A stretch of DNA of 64,000 nucleotides from Chitinophaga pollutisoli (GTDB lineage: Bacteria; Bacteroidota; Bacteroidia; Chitinophagales; Chitinophagaceae), in assembly GCF_038396755.1 (NCBI RefSeq), contig NZ_CP149822.1, positions 1,798,001-1,862,000 on the forward strand. Reading direction: 5' to 3'. This document shows positions 1 to 7,136 of the stretch, piece after piece. A program made the position numbers and the translations under genes. The notes beneath the pieces are model-generated. The model made no database searches. It was not told the DNA's origin and worked only from the letters and a program-made list of their open reading frames with translations. The stretch's first letter is position 1; each line of letters begins with the position of its first letter.

Positions 1-336
1 CACGTTGCCTTCACGGGCACGGTAGTCACCACCTTTTACGGTATCGTAGAAAAGACGGAAAACAGAGTCACCGTCGTTTTGATAGTTCTTGGCTGCGTTG
101 ATGCCACCCTGCGCGGCGATAGAGTGCGCGCGGCGGGCGGAGTCCTGGAAGCAGAAAACCTTCACTTTATACCCGAGCTCGCCGAGCGCTGCGGCGGCGG
201 AGGCGCCGGCCAGACCGGTCCCTACCACGATGATCTCGAGTTTCCGCTTGTTGGCCGGGTTTACCAGCTTAACAGTGCTTTTATAATGGCTCCATTTGGT
301 CTCCAGAGGGCCAGCAGGAATTTTTGCGTTCAACAT
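1..336 (-). CDS. sdhA: Succinate dehydrogenase/fumarate reductase flavoprotein subunit, N-terminal part (cut by window edge)
   Basis: The first 112 codons are present and the reading frame is still open at position 1. The protein oxidises succinate to fumarate with covalently bound FAD, on the inner face of the cytoplasmic membrane, as part of complex II. Visible evidence is the dinucleotide-binding motif [19 protein letters not shown] at about residues 37-55, followed by [15 protein letters not shown], which contains the His that carries FAD in this family. The start ATG lies 21 nt after the sdhC stop on the same strand, so the two genes form an operon; sdhB is expected beyond the window. 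The longer N-terminus before the Rossmann motif is usual for Bacteroidota SdhA. Function is confident; only the length is unknown. Confidence 0.93.
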   Translation of the reverse strand, partial: MLNAKIPAGPLETKWSHYKSTVKLVNPANKRKLEIIVVGTGLAGASAAAALGELGYKVKVFCFQDSARRAHSIAAQGGINAAKNYQNDGDSVFRLFYDTVKGGDYRAREGNV

Positions 337-357
337 AATATCCTTGCTTTAGCTTTA

Positions 358-1041
358 TCAGATTTGTTTAATGTAAATGTACACGGGGATCACGGCGAAG
401 AGCAGCGGGATCAGGATGCCAAACAGCCAGAGGCCGATGAAATTGATCATGCCGTTGTACTTCGGGTGGTTCCAGCCGAAAGTCTGCATCGAGCTTTTGA
501 AACCGTGGATCAGGTGGAAAGACAGCGCAATCATGCCGATCACGTACAATGCCACCAACCCGATGTTCTCAAAGGCAAACCATACAGCCTTGTACAGATC
601 ACCCACTTCCTTGCCTTCATAAGTGGCACTGTCCAGCGAACCGAAGTGCATCTTCCACCAGAAATTGGCAAGGTGGATCACAAGGAAAATAAGGAGAAGG
701 CTACCCATCACCGCCATCTGACGGCTATACCACGAGGAGGTAGAATTACCCGGCTTAACTGCGTATTTCACCGGACGGGCTGCCCGGTTTCGGATTGTCA
801 GCTGAATGGCGAGGAAAGCGTGGATAAGGATCACCACTTTAAGCCCCCAGGCCAACGTCTGGATCAGGGGATTGTGTCCCATGAAATCCGCATACAAATT
901 AAAGGCCTGACCACCATCGTCTTTCATCAACGACAGGTTGCCGGCCAGGTGCACGATCAAAAATGTGCACAGGAAAAAGCCGGTGGCACCAACCAGCAGT
1001 TTTTTACCAATGGAGGTTGAAAAGAATTGCGACCATTTCAT
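358..1041 (-). CDS. sdhC: Succinate dehydrogenase cytochrome b subunit
   Basis: A 227-residue membrane anchor of complex II, of the single-subunit cytochrome b558 type in which one protein replaces SdhC and SdhD. It binds heme and quinone and passes electrons from the flavoprotein and iron-sulfur subunits to menaquinone. About five hydrophobic segments are visible, at roughly residues 14-34, 60-80, 110-130, 155-178 and 203-223. Histidines that could ligate heme sit in or near these helices (HLAGN, IHAF, IHLANF, FHLIHG). It is the first gene of the sdhC-sdhA unit and has a well-formed Bacteroidota promoter 52 to 82 nt upstream of the start. Confidence 0.92.
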   Translation of the reverse strand: MKWSQFFSTSIGKKLLVGATGFFLCTFLIVHLAGNLSLMKDDGGQAFNLYADFMGHNPLIQTLAWGLKVVILIHAFLAIQLTIRNRAARPVKYAVKPGNSTSSWYSRQMAVMGSLLLIFLVIHLANFWWKMHFGSLDSATYEGKEVGDLYKAVWFAFENIGLVALYVIGMIALSFHLIHGFKSSMQTFGWNHPKYNGMINFIGLWLFGILIPLLFAVIPVYIYIKQI

Positions 1042-1092
1042 AAGATACGTTCTAAGCTTCCTTTAGTATGAATAAATAAGTGAAATGTCGGG

Positions 1093-1123
1093 CAAATTTA
1101 TAACATGAAAAATTAAAACCAAA
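1093..1123 (-). promoter_or_regulatory. Bacteroidota-type promoter of the sdh operon
   Basis: On the minus strand a -33 TTTG (1120-1123) and a -7 TAAATTTG (1093-1100) are separated by 19 bp. This matches the Bacteroidota primary-sigma consensus TTTG/TAnnTTTG. Start of sdhC is 52 nt downstream. Confidence 0.75.
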
Positions 1124-1145
1124 TGATAAATGTCACGAAAAAAGC

Positions 1146-1709
1146 TTATTCCAGACGCCTCATCATCCAGTTGTCCACGAGATTAAACAAGTGTTGCGGC
1201 AGAAAGGTTCGCCACTTCGGCTCGTCCATCAGGTGTACATAATTGTCCAGCCGCGCGTTCTCGAACTCCTCCCGCGTCTGCTGCGGCAGGTTCAAAAGCA
1301 CCACCCAGCCCCCGTCGTCCCGGATATCCTCCCACCACTCTTCATAATAACAGTCGTCGGAGGAATAAAAGTTCAGGACATTCTCGCCAATCAGTATGAA
1401 TTTATTGATACCATGTGAAACCAGCAGGTCGATCACATCCCGCTTCAGCGTCATGATGTTGTTCTCCACCGCGTCGTTCCATTCCCCGATCAGCTCAATA
1501 ATCGCATAGTTGAACTGATAATCCGCGAATAGTATCTTCATGTACAGGTTCGGCGCGCCGAAGTCGTCCCACTGCGGATGGATATAATAATTATAAACGG
1601 TGTTGGTGAATTCGAACTCGCTGTACTCACGTCCGTAAAAGGGCGACAGTTCATCTTCCTCGGCCGTGTACAGGTGCCGCCAGTTATAAAAGGGTTCTAT
1701 CTCATGCAT
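1146..1709 (-). CDS. Conserved hypothetical protein, acidic and aromatic-rich
   Basis: 187 residues, cytoplasmic by appearance: no signal peptide and no membrane segment. It is rich in Trp, Tyr and acidic residues, with a central hydrophobic strand-helix-strand stretch around residues 85-140 (MTLKRDVIDLLVSHGINKFI then LIGENVLNF) that suggests an alpha/beta fold. I do not recognise a named family. It ends 21 nt before the murQ region on the same strand but its ATG is well separated from sdhC, so it is probably a single gene. The ATG at 1709 is the only good start. A full-length ORF with normal composition supports a real gene. Confidence 0.75.
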   Translation of the reverse strand: MHEIEPFYNWRHLYTAEEDELSPFYGREYSEFEFTNTVYNYYIHPQWDDFGAPNLYMKILFADYQFNYAIIELIGEWNDAVENNIMTLKRDVIDLLVSHGINKFILIGENVLNFYSSDDCYYEEWWEDIRDDGGWVVLLNLPQQTREEFENARLDNYVHLMDEPKWRTFLPQHLFNLVDNWMMRRLE

Positions 1710-1730
1710 GCCGGCAATTTATGCAATTTT

Positions 1731-2543
1731 TCATTTTCTGCTTTCCACCGCGCGCTTCACGCTGCCGTATTCCAGCAACAACCCTTTCGCCGTTTCGTAG
1801 TCGGACAGCTGGAGCTGCTCCATCACCATCTTCACGCCACGGTCTACCAGCTTTTCGTTGCTCAGCTGCATATTGACCATCTTATTATCTTCCACCCTTC
1901 CCAACTGGATCATGACGGTGGTGGAGATCATGTTGAGCACGAGCTTCTGCGCCGTTCCGGATTTCATCCGCGTGGAACCGGTCACGAATTCGGGGCCTAC
2001 CACCACTTCCACGGGGAAGTCGGCGTGTTCGGAAACCGGGGACCCGGGGTTGCAGGAGATGGAACCCGTGACAATACCGTTTTCACGGCAGGTTTTGAGG
2101 GCGCCTATTACATATGGAGTGGTGCCGCTCGCCGCGATGCCCACAACCACGTCTTTATCGGTGATGTTCCATTGCTGGAGGTCACGCCAGCCCTGCTCGC
2201 GGTCGTCTTCCGCATTTTCCACGGCCCTGCGGATGGCGGAGTCGCCACCGGCGATAAGCCCTACCACCAACCCCTGAGGCACGCCGTACGTTGGCGGGCA
2301 CTCGGAAGCGTCGAGGATGCCGAGCCGGCCGCTCGTGCCGGCGCCCATATAAAAGAGGCGTCCGCCGGCCAGCATCTTGTCGGCGATAGCGGCAGTCAGT
2401 TTCGTAATCTGGGGGATGGCCTTCTCAACGGCCAGGGGAACGGTTTTGTCTTCGTTGTTGATATTGGTCAGCACTTCCTGGATGGCCATGGTTTCCAGGT
2501 GGCGGTAATGGCTCGGCTGCTCTGTGACTTTGGTAAATGCCAT
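1731..2543 (-). CDS. murQ: N-acetylmuramic acid 6-phosphate etherase
   Basis: 270 residues. MurQ cleaves the lactyl ether of MurNAc-6-phosphate to give GlcNAc-6-phosphate and D-lactate, a step in peptidoglycan recycling. The SIS sugar-phosphate isomerase fold is visible: RLFYMGAGTSGRLGILDASE near residues 62-81 is the family signature, followed by GLIAGGDSAIRRAVENAEDD and the substrate loop GIAASGTTPYVIGA. TGSTRMKSGTAQKLVLN near residue 188 is the second signature. The length is slightly shorter than the roughly 300 residues of E. coli MurQ, as is common in Bacteroidota. Its ATG lies 4 nt after the restored stop of the upstream sugar kinase, so the two probably work together on amino-sugar recycling. 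Confidence 0.95.
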   Translation of the reverse strand: MAFTKVTEQPSHYRHLETMAIQEVLTNINNEDKTVPLAVEKAIPQITKLTAAIADKMLAGGRLFYMGAGTSGRLGILDASECPPTYGVPQGLVVGLIAGGDSAIRRAVENAEDDREQGWRDLQQWNITDKDVVVGIAASGTTPYVIGALKTCRENGIVTGSISCNPGSPVSEHADFPVEVVVGPEFVTGSTRMKSGTAQKLVLNMISTTVMIQLGRVEDNKMVNMQLSNEKLVDRGVKMVMEQLQLSDYETAKGLLLEYGSVKRAVESRK

Positions 2544-2547
2544 AAAG

Positions 2548-3401
2548 TTAATCTTGATCTTCGTGATATAATGCCAGTCCGTCCATCGGGTTCTTGATCA
2601 CCCTTCCCAGCTGGAGCTCGTAGAGGTCGCAGAGGGCCTGGAGGACGTCGCGGAAGTGGAAGGCGATGCTGCCCGTAAAGTGCAGGGGGCGGTCCAGCTT
2701 TCGCTGTATTTATAAAGATGATTGAAGAAGAACTCGTTGAGTCCGTCTTCCAGGATGTTTTCGATCATGAAATGCCCGCGGTTTTCGGCCAGGAAGGGCG
2801 CGAAAGATGCGAGAAAGCGGTTGGGGAGCGGTTGACGGTACACGGCGTCGAGGATCTCGTCGCGGCTGATGTTGAATTTCTGGTCGAACCGGTACCGGAG
2901 GTCTCCGTCAAAGGTTTCGTATAGGTAATATTGGAGCACTTTTTTGCCGAGGTAGGCGCCGGAGCCTTCGTCGCCCAGTACGAAACCGAGGCCGGGATTG
3001 TTCTTTTCGATGTCTTTCCCGTTGAAGTAGCAGGAATTGGATCCGGTGCCGAGGATGCTGGCGATGCCGGGCTCGTGGCCGCAGAGGGCGCGGGCGGCGC
3101 CCATCAGGTCATGGGAAACCTCGATTTTCGCCTGGGGCCACACGGTATGGAGGGCCTTGTGGACCAGTTTCACATTGTTCTCCGCCTTGCAGCCGGTACC
3201 GTAAAAAAAGACCTTTTCGGGCAAAATACCATCCATCTGCGGCAGCAGCTCCGCCCGGATCGCTTCTTCTATCTGTATGCTGGTCAGAAAATAAGGGCTC
3301 AGGCCCTGCGTCATCCAGGTTTGCCGCCGCTTTCCATCTATCAGGCACCATTCCGTTTTAGTGGACCCACTATCCGCCACCAGCTTAACTTTCGAAGGCA
3401 T
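2548..3401 (-). CDS. BadF/BadG-type N-acetylglucosamine kinase-like ATPase, apparently frameshifted near its C-terminus
   Basis: Actin-fold sugar kinase of the BadF/BadG/BcrA/BcrD family, expected to phosphorylate an amino sugar such as GlcNAc or MurNAc. The N-terminal phosphate-binding loop LVADSGSTKTEWCLIDG (residues 7-23) and the later ILGTGSNSCYFNG and GLGFVLGDEGSGAYLGKK motifs are intact. As read, the frame runs to 2598 and ends in a Ser/Thr/Arg-rich tail that is unlike the family. Inserting one base in the C5 run (G5 on plus, 2685-2689) restores a natural ending with SIAFHFRDVLQALCDLYELQ followed by GRVIKNPMDG, with a stop at 2548-2550, for about 284 residues. The gene then ends 4 nt before murQ. 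I give the restored extent. Either a sequencing or assembly indel or a real C-terminal lesion. Confidence 0.85.
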
Positions 3402-3457
3402 ATCCGTTGGTTTATGAAATTAAGATTGAGATGATGATGTTTTGCTTGTGAATATGT

Positions 3458-3465
3458 TATTTTTG
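3458..3465 (+). promoter_or_regulatory. Probable -7 element of the S41 protease gene
   Basis: TATTTTTG matches TAnnTTTG and lies 51 nt before the start codon. No convincing -33 element at the usual distance. Confidence 0.45.
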
Positions 3466-3516
3466 TCACAAGTTAAACAAAAGGGTGGATTCCCCTCAAC
3501 GTTTTAAATATTCATA

Positions 3517-5133
3517 ATGTCGGACAACAGAAGATTAAAAGTTTGGCTGCCTCTCATGTTTGCCTTCGCGCTGGCGCTGGGCATGTACCTGGGGCACAAG
3601 ATGCCAGCTGCCCGGAACAGCGATTCCGTCAGTTTTTTCCTGAACAAAAGGAGCTCCCTGCAGGAAGTGCTCGACCTGCTGAAATATAATTACGTAGACA
3701 CGCTGGACGTAGCCACTATACAGGAAGAAGCCATCGAAGGCCTCCTCTCCCACCTCGACCCGCACTCCGTCTACATCCCTCCGGCCGACGTGCAGGAGGT
3801 GAACGAAGACCTCGACGGCAACTTCGAAGGCATCGGGGTAGAGTTTAACATTATCCGCGATACCGTCAACATCCTGAGCGTAATCGCCGGCGGCCCCTCC
3901 GATGCGGCAGGCGTGCTTACGGGCGACAAAATCCTGAAAGTGAACGACTCCGTGAACGTAGCCGGGAAGAACATCACCGCCGAGGATATCCGCAAACTGC
4001 TCCGCGGCCCCCGCAATTCGCAGGTGAAAACCCAAATGCTGCGCGGCGCCAAACAGCTGGATATCACCATCACCCGCGGTGTCATCCCCCTGAACAGCGT
4101 AGACGCGGCCTATATGACGGCTCCCGGCGTCGGTTATATCAAAATCAGCAAATTCGCCGCCACCACCTACACCGAGTTCCTCGAAGCCGCGCGCAAACTG
4201 GAAAAACAGGGTATGAAGAAGCTGGTGATCGACCTCCGCCAGAACGGCGGTGGCCTCCTCGACGCCGCCACCCGGCTGGCCGACGAGGTGCTGGATGGTA
4301 ATAAACTCATCGTGTATACGCAGGGTAAGAACTCCCCGCGCCAGGACTACACCTGCTCCCGCCCCGGCGTGTTCGAGAAAGGGGACCTGGCCATCCTGAT
4401 CGACGAAGGCTCCGCTTCCGCCAGTGAAGTACTGGCCGGCGCCGTGCAGGATTGGGACCGCGGCATCATCATCGGCCGCCGCAGCTTTGGGAAAGGCCTG
4501 GTACAGGAGCCTTTCGAGCTCGACAACGGCGCTACCCTTCGCCTGACCATCGCCCGCTATTACCTTCCCTCCAACCGCAGCATCCAGAAGAGCTACGACA
4601 ACGGCCGTGAGGCATACGACGAAGACATCGCTAACCGCTATAACCATGGCGAATTCCTGAACGGCGACAGCATCCGCCCGGTGGATTCCAGCCTGAAGTT
4701 CCGGAAACCCGGTCCCAGCGGCGCTATTGTGTACGGCGGCGGTGGCATCACCCCGGATGTATTCATTCCTTTTGACACCACCCGTTATTCCGAACTACTC
4801 ACCGGTTTATACAACCGGAACGTGTTTGGCGACTACGTGTATCAATATTATACCGCCAATGCCACGGAATTCAGCGGCTTTAAGGACGCGTCCGCCTTCA
4901 ACCGCGAATGGAACGTGAGCGACGCGATGATGGCTGGTTTCCGCGCCCTCGCTGCTGAAGAAGGCGTGAATATGTCGCGCGCAACGGCGAAAGACAACGA
5001 GGAGATCCGCCTCCGCATCAAAGCCCTCCTGGCCAGGCAGCGCTGGCGCAGCGAAGGTTTCTATGAAGTCTCCAACGCCGGCGACCCCGCCATTGAAGCG
5101 GCGATAAAAAAATTGAGCACAGAAAATAATTAG
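3517..5133 (+). CDS. S41 family C-terminal (tail-specific) processing protease
   Basis: 538 residues. An N-terminal membrane anchor (residues 8-26) places it in the periplasm. It should cleave proteins near their C-termini, like CtpA/Prc. Domain order: helical N-terminal region with HLDPHSVYIPP (residues 79-89), a PDZ domain at about 95-195 (GIGVEFNI, GPSDAAGVLTGDKILKVND), then the catalytic domain. The catalytic serine lies in IDEGSASASEVLAGA (about residues 293-307) and the lysine in SFGKGLVQEP (about 324-333), the Ser/Lys dyad of S41A. A C-terminal helical extension of about 150 residues follows, as in other Bacteroidota members. It is a monocistronic unit closed by a hairpin terminator. 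Confidence 0.93.
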   Translation: MSDNRRLKVWLPLMFAFALALGMYLGHKMPAARNSDSVSFFLNKRSSLQEVLDLLKYNYVDTLDVATIQEEAIEGLLSHLDPHSVYIPPADVQEVNEDLDGNFEGIGVEFNIIRDTVNILSVIAGGPSDAAGVLTGDKILKVNDSVNVAGKNITAEDIRKLLRGPRNSQVKTQMLRGAKQLDITITRGVIPLNSVDAAYMTAPGVGYIKISKFAATTYTEFLEAARKLEKQGMKKLVIDLRQNGGGLLDAATRLADEVLDGNKLIVYTQGKNSPRQDYTCSRPGVFEKGDLAILIDEGSASASEVLAGAVQDWDRGIIIGRRSFGKGLVQEPFELDNGATLRLTIARYYLPSNRSIQKSYDNGREAYDEDIANRYNHGEFLNGDSIRPVDSSLKFRKPGPSGAIVYGGGGITPDVFIPFDTTRYSELLTGLYNRNVFGDYVYQYYTANATEFSGFKDASAFNREWNVSDAMMAGFRALAAEEGVNMSRATAKDNEEIRLRIKALLARQRWRSEGFYEVSNAGDPAIEAAIKKLSTENN

Positions 5134-5142
5134 CAAATACAA

Positions 5143-5175
5143 ACGGCCGGCGCTTCCCGCACCGGCCGTCTTTTA
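5143..5175 (+). terminator. Rho-independent terminator after the S41 protease
   Basis: Inverted repeat ACGGCCGG (5143-5150) / CCGGCCGT (5162-5169) followed by CTTTTA. Confidence 0.7.
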
Positions 5176-5224
5176 TACCGGAACGGATCTGTCCCTTCCG
5201 GCTTTTTTATTATTTTGCGGGACG

Positions 5225-5308
5225 ATGTTTCCCTATATTCTACGCATCATCATTGCGATCTACGTTATTTACATCCTGCTGCCAGACAAAAAGAAAAAGC
5301 AGCCTTAA
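5225..5308 (+). CDS. Possible 27-residue single-pass membrane peptide
   Basis: A short ATG-to-TAA frame that encodes one hydrophobic helix, PYILRIIIAIYVIYILLP, followed by a strongly basic tail DKKKKQP. This is the pattern of small inner-membrane proteins with the positive end inside. It sits alone between the S41 terminator and a convergent gene. The upstream sequence TATTATTTTG resembles but does not exactly match a -7 box. No family is recognised, and a chance ORF remains possible because of its length. Confidence 0.3.
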   Translation: MFPYILRIIIAIYVIYILLPDKKKKQP

Positions 5309-5351
5309 CATCCTTTAATTCTTACCTCTACGTCCACCGGCACGAAATCGA

Positions 5352-5768
5352 CTATTGACTTATCGCTGGTGCGAGCCGCATATAACGGATGCAACACATC
5401 GTCGTGAGCAGGTAGGCCCCCACCAGCCGGAGGTAAAACCAGGCATCGGCGAGCACATCCGATCGCAAAATCGCCCATACCAGCCCAAAATTCAGCGCCA
5501 GAATAATGGGCGCCCATCGTGCGGCGTGATGTCGCAAAGCGTCGTCATCCGCCCCGGTAGCAAATTTTCGCATGACGAGGTAGCTAAAAACAGGCAGCGA
5601 CGGAAGACCGAAAAGTACGGAGGCGGATATCAGCAGGAGGAGCAAAAATGCATCAATTGCGAGGTTACCCGGCATCCGTTCGAAAATGGAGATGGTGAAA
5701 ATAATGGGGGAAATGGCCACGCTGGCCAGCCATATGCGCAGGGCATACCAGAAGGGGGTGGATTTCAT
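5352..5768 (-). CDS. Small membrane protein of unknown function (4 TM)
   Basis: 138 residues with four hydrophobic helices at about 8-27, 38-66, 86-104 and 110-130, separated by a polar, Asp/His/Arg-rich loop (residues 70-84, TGADDDALRHHAARW). It should sit in the inner membrane. I recognise no family or catalytic motif. A -7 box TACTTTTG lies 36 nt upstream of the ATG, so it is transcribed on its own. It is convergent with the S41 protease side. Confidence 0.65.
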   Translation of the reverse strand: MKSTPFWYALRIWLASVAISPIIFTISIFERMPGNLAIDAFLLLLLISASVLFGLPSLPVFSYLVMRKFATGADDDALRHHAARWAPIILALNFGLVWAILRSDVLADAWFYLRLVGAYLLTTMCCIRYMRLAPAISQ

Positions 5769-5803
5769 AGGCTTCAGGTTCGGTTATAGGGTGTATTCTG
5801 CCT

Positions 5804-5811
5804 CAAAAGTA
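5804..5811 (-). promoter_or_regulatory. -7 element for the 5352-5768 membrane protein
   Basis: TACTTTTG on the minus strand, matching TAnnTTTG, 36 nt upstream of the ATG. The -33 region is weak. Confidence 0.5.
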
Positions 5812-5851
5812 AGGCATCCCCGGCACCGGGCCTATGACATGAAAGGGGGAA

Positions 5852-6394
5852 TCAACGGTGGCGGAGGCGCGCCCGTTCTTCTTCGTAATCGCGGCGGAGG
5901 TCGCGCAATTCCTGTTCCAGCTGGCGCTTGGCGATTTTCTGCTCTTTATCGCTGCCGTAGTTGCGTTTTTCGAACTCTTGCGTCCGGCGGGCGCGGTCGT
6001 GCTCATACGATTCCTTCAGCTGGCGCAGTTCATCTTCCTCGATGATATCTTCCTGCACGGCGTCCATCTTCTGCTGCAAAACGGTCATTTTTTTATCCAT
6101 TTCCGCTACCGTGGCGGGATTACGGATCACCGTGCGCACGGTTTCCATCATATCCACGAGCACTGTGCGCAGGGTTTCGCCATGTTGCGGGGAAGCCTGC
6201 GAAAAATCGAGCGTGGCGGGATCGAAACGGGAAAAAGCCGTGAGGATACTGTCCCGTGTGGGTTGCGGGAGCTGTGCCAGGCCGCGGAGATCCGTCCCGG
6301 GAAAACGGAATACGTAGCTGCCAGGGTCGTTTTGGGCGGTGGCGAACACATACAGGCTGCAAAGCAGCATCACGGTGATCAGGCTTCGTTTCAT
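5852..6394 (-). CDS. Secreted protein with a C-terminal coiled coil, function unknown
   Basis: 180 residues. I start at the ATG at 6394, because it gives a clean Sec signal peptide (MKRSLITVMLLCSLYVFATA, then Q) and lies about 23 nt after a predicted sigma-54 start site; the longer frame to 6451 would run across that promoter. After cleavage come a short region with DPGSYVFRFPGTDLRG, then a heptad-rich charged helix from about residue 105 to the end, including KKMTVLQQKMDAVQEDIIEE and KRQLEQELRDLRRDYEEERA. A periplasmic coiled-coil protein is likely. No family recognised. Confidence 0.7.
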   Translation of the reverse strand: MKRSLITVMLLCSLYVFATAQNDPGSYVFRFPGTDLRGLAQLPQPTRDSILTAFSRFDPATLDFSQASPQHGETLRTVLVDMMETVRTVIRNPATVAEMDKKMTVLQQKMDAVQEDIIEEDELRQLKESYEHDRARRTQEFEKRNYGSDKEQKIAKRQLEQELRDLRRDYEEERARLRHR

Positions 6395-6426
6395 GGCGAA
6401 GGTGCGTTTTAATGGGTAACGCATCT

Positions 6427-6443
6427 GAACAATTGCTGTGCCA
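6427..6443 (-). promoter_or_regulatory. Sigma-54-like (-24/-12) promoter of the coiled-coil secreted protein
   Basis: Minus strand reads TGGCACAGCAATTGTTC: TGGCAC at the -24 position and TTGT at -12, with exactly 10 nt between the GG and GT pairs as RpoN promoters need. The predicted start lies about 20 nt before the ATG at 6394. The sequence closely matches 6778-6794. Confidence 0.55.
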
Positions 6444-6450
6444 AATAGCA

Positions 6451-6480
6451 AAAATCCCTCCGGCCGGGCCGGAAGGATTT
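6451..6480 (-). terminator. Terminator after the first small lipoprotein gene
   Basis: Near-perfect 14-bp stem (6452-6465 with 6467-6480) with A-rich plus-strand sequence giving a U-tract on the minus transcript. It insulates the next sigma-54-like promoter. Confidence 0.7.
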
Positions 6481-6507
6481 ATATGCATTGACGTAGATAC
6501 TACGGTG

Positions 6508-6738
6508 TTAGCGGGGACCAGTGGCGCTATCGGTGCCAGGAGTAGGGGCCGGATTGGGCGCGCCGGGGTTCAGGTTGGTTGAATCCGTTGCCATGGATGA
6601 ATCCGGCAAAGGCGCGGTTTCTTCCATTGTTGCGGGCGCTTCCGTGGGAACAGCAGTAGAATCTTCGTTGGTAGCTGAGTTGTTGTTGCAAGCCGCGAAA
6701 AGTCCTGCGGCAAATGCAAGGAGAAATAACTTTTTCAT
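6508..6738 (-). CDS. Small Pro/Ala/Ser/Thr-rich lipoprotein
   Basis: 76 residues. A type II signal peptide with lipobox FAAC (Cys 16) predicts acylation and membrane anchoring; the next residues NNN are polar. The mature part is low complexity, rich in Pro, Ala, Thr, Ser and acidic residues, and probably disordered. It resembles the neighbouring lipoprotein at 6853-7056 in its signal peptide (MKKLF.LA.A.G.F.ACNN), so the two probably arose by duplication. Its predicted promoter is of sigma-54 type whereas the neighbour's is the primary-sigma type, which implies different control. Function unknown. Confidence 0.7.
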   Translation of the reverse strand: MKKLFLLAFAAGLFAACNNNSATNEDSTAVPTEAPATMEETAPLPDSSMATDSTNLNPGAPNPAPTPGTDSATGPR

Positions 6739-6777
6739 CTGAGATATGGTTTTTTATGGTTTAATACTCCCATATCG

Positions 6778-6794
6778 GAACAATGACTGTGCCA
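6778..6794 (-). promoter_or_regulatory. Sigma-54-like (-24/-12) promoter of a small lipoprotein
   Basis: Minus strand reads TGGCACAGTCATTGTTC, with -24 TGGCAC and -12 TTGT and the required 10-nt spacing. The ATG is 40 nt downstream. Second copy of the motif found at 6427-6443. Confidence 0.55.
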
Positions 6795-6797
6795 AAC

Positions 6798-6828
6798 AAA
6801 AAAATCCTTCCGGTTTGCACCGGAAGGA
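6798..6828 (-). terminator. Terminator after the second small lipoprotein gene
   Basis: Perfect stem TCCTTCCGG (6805-6813) / CCGGAAGGA (6820-6828), flanked by a run of seven A on plus, that is, a U-tract on the minus transcript. Confidence 0.75.
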
Positions 6829-6852
6829 CCATATACTTTCATCAAACGCTAA

Positions 6853-7056
6853 TTAGTGTTTGTGAGCGCTATCAGCGGCAACAGCAGCAGAATCAGCTAC
6901 AATAGCAGCGGAATCAGCTACTACGGGAGCAGCTTCAACGGGAGCAACAACCGGGGAATCAGTTGCAACTGCAGTAGAGTCAGAAGAAGTAGAAGCTGCG
7001 TTGTTGCAAGCTACGAAGGCGCCAACGGCGATAGCGAGTACGAATAATTTTTTCAT
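6853..7056 (-). CDS. Small Ala/Val/Asp-rich lipoprotein
   Basis: 67 residues. I use the ATG at 7056, which gives a lipoprotein signal peptide with lipobox FVAC (Cys 16); the ATG-less extension to 7083 would overlap the promoter. The mature part is almost entirely Ala, Val, Asp, Ser and Pro, with short repeats of the form VADSAA near the C-terminus and ending HKH. It is probably a disordered, membrane-tethered peptide. Paralogue of the 6508-6738 lipoprotein. Repeated codon blocks (gcagaatcagct-like on plus) make length change by slippage possible. Function unknown. Confidence 0.65.
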   Translation of the reverse strand: MKKLFVLAIAVGAFVACNNAASTSSDSTAVATDSPVVAPVEAAPVVADSAAIVADSAAVAADSAHKH

Positions 7057-7080
7057 GTTGATGTTTGTTTTAAAACGCCG

Positions 7081-7110
7081 CAAAGGTATTCAAAAATCCT
7101 GTATTACAAA
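7081..7110 (-). promoter_or_regulatory. Bacteroidota-type promoter of the Ala/Val/Asp-rich lipoprotein
   Basis: Minus strand: -33 TTTG (7107-7110), 18-bp spacer, -7 TACCTTTG (7081-7088), 24 nt before the ATG. Confidence 0.65.
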
Positions 7111-7136
7111 ATAAATTATAATGTAATCCGGTCATT

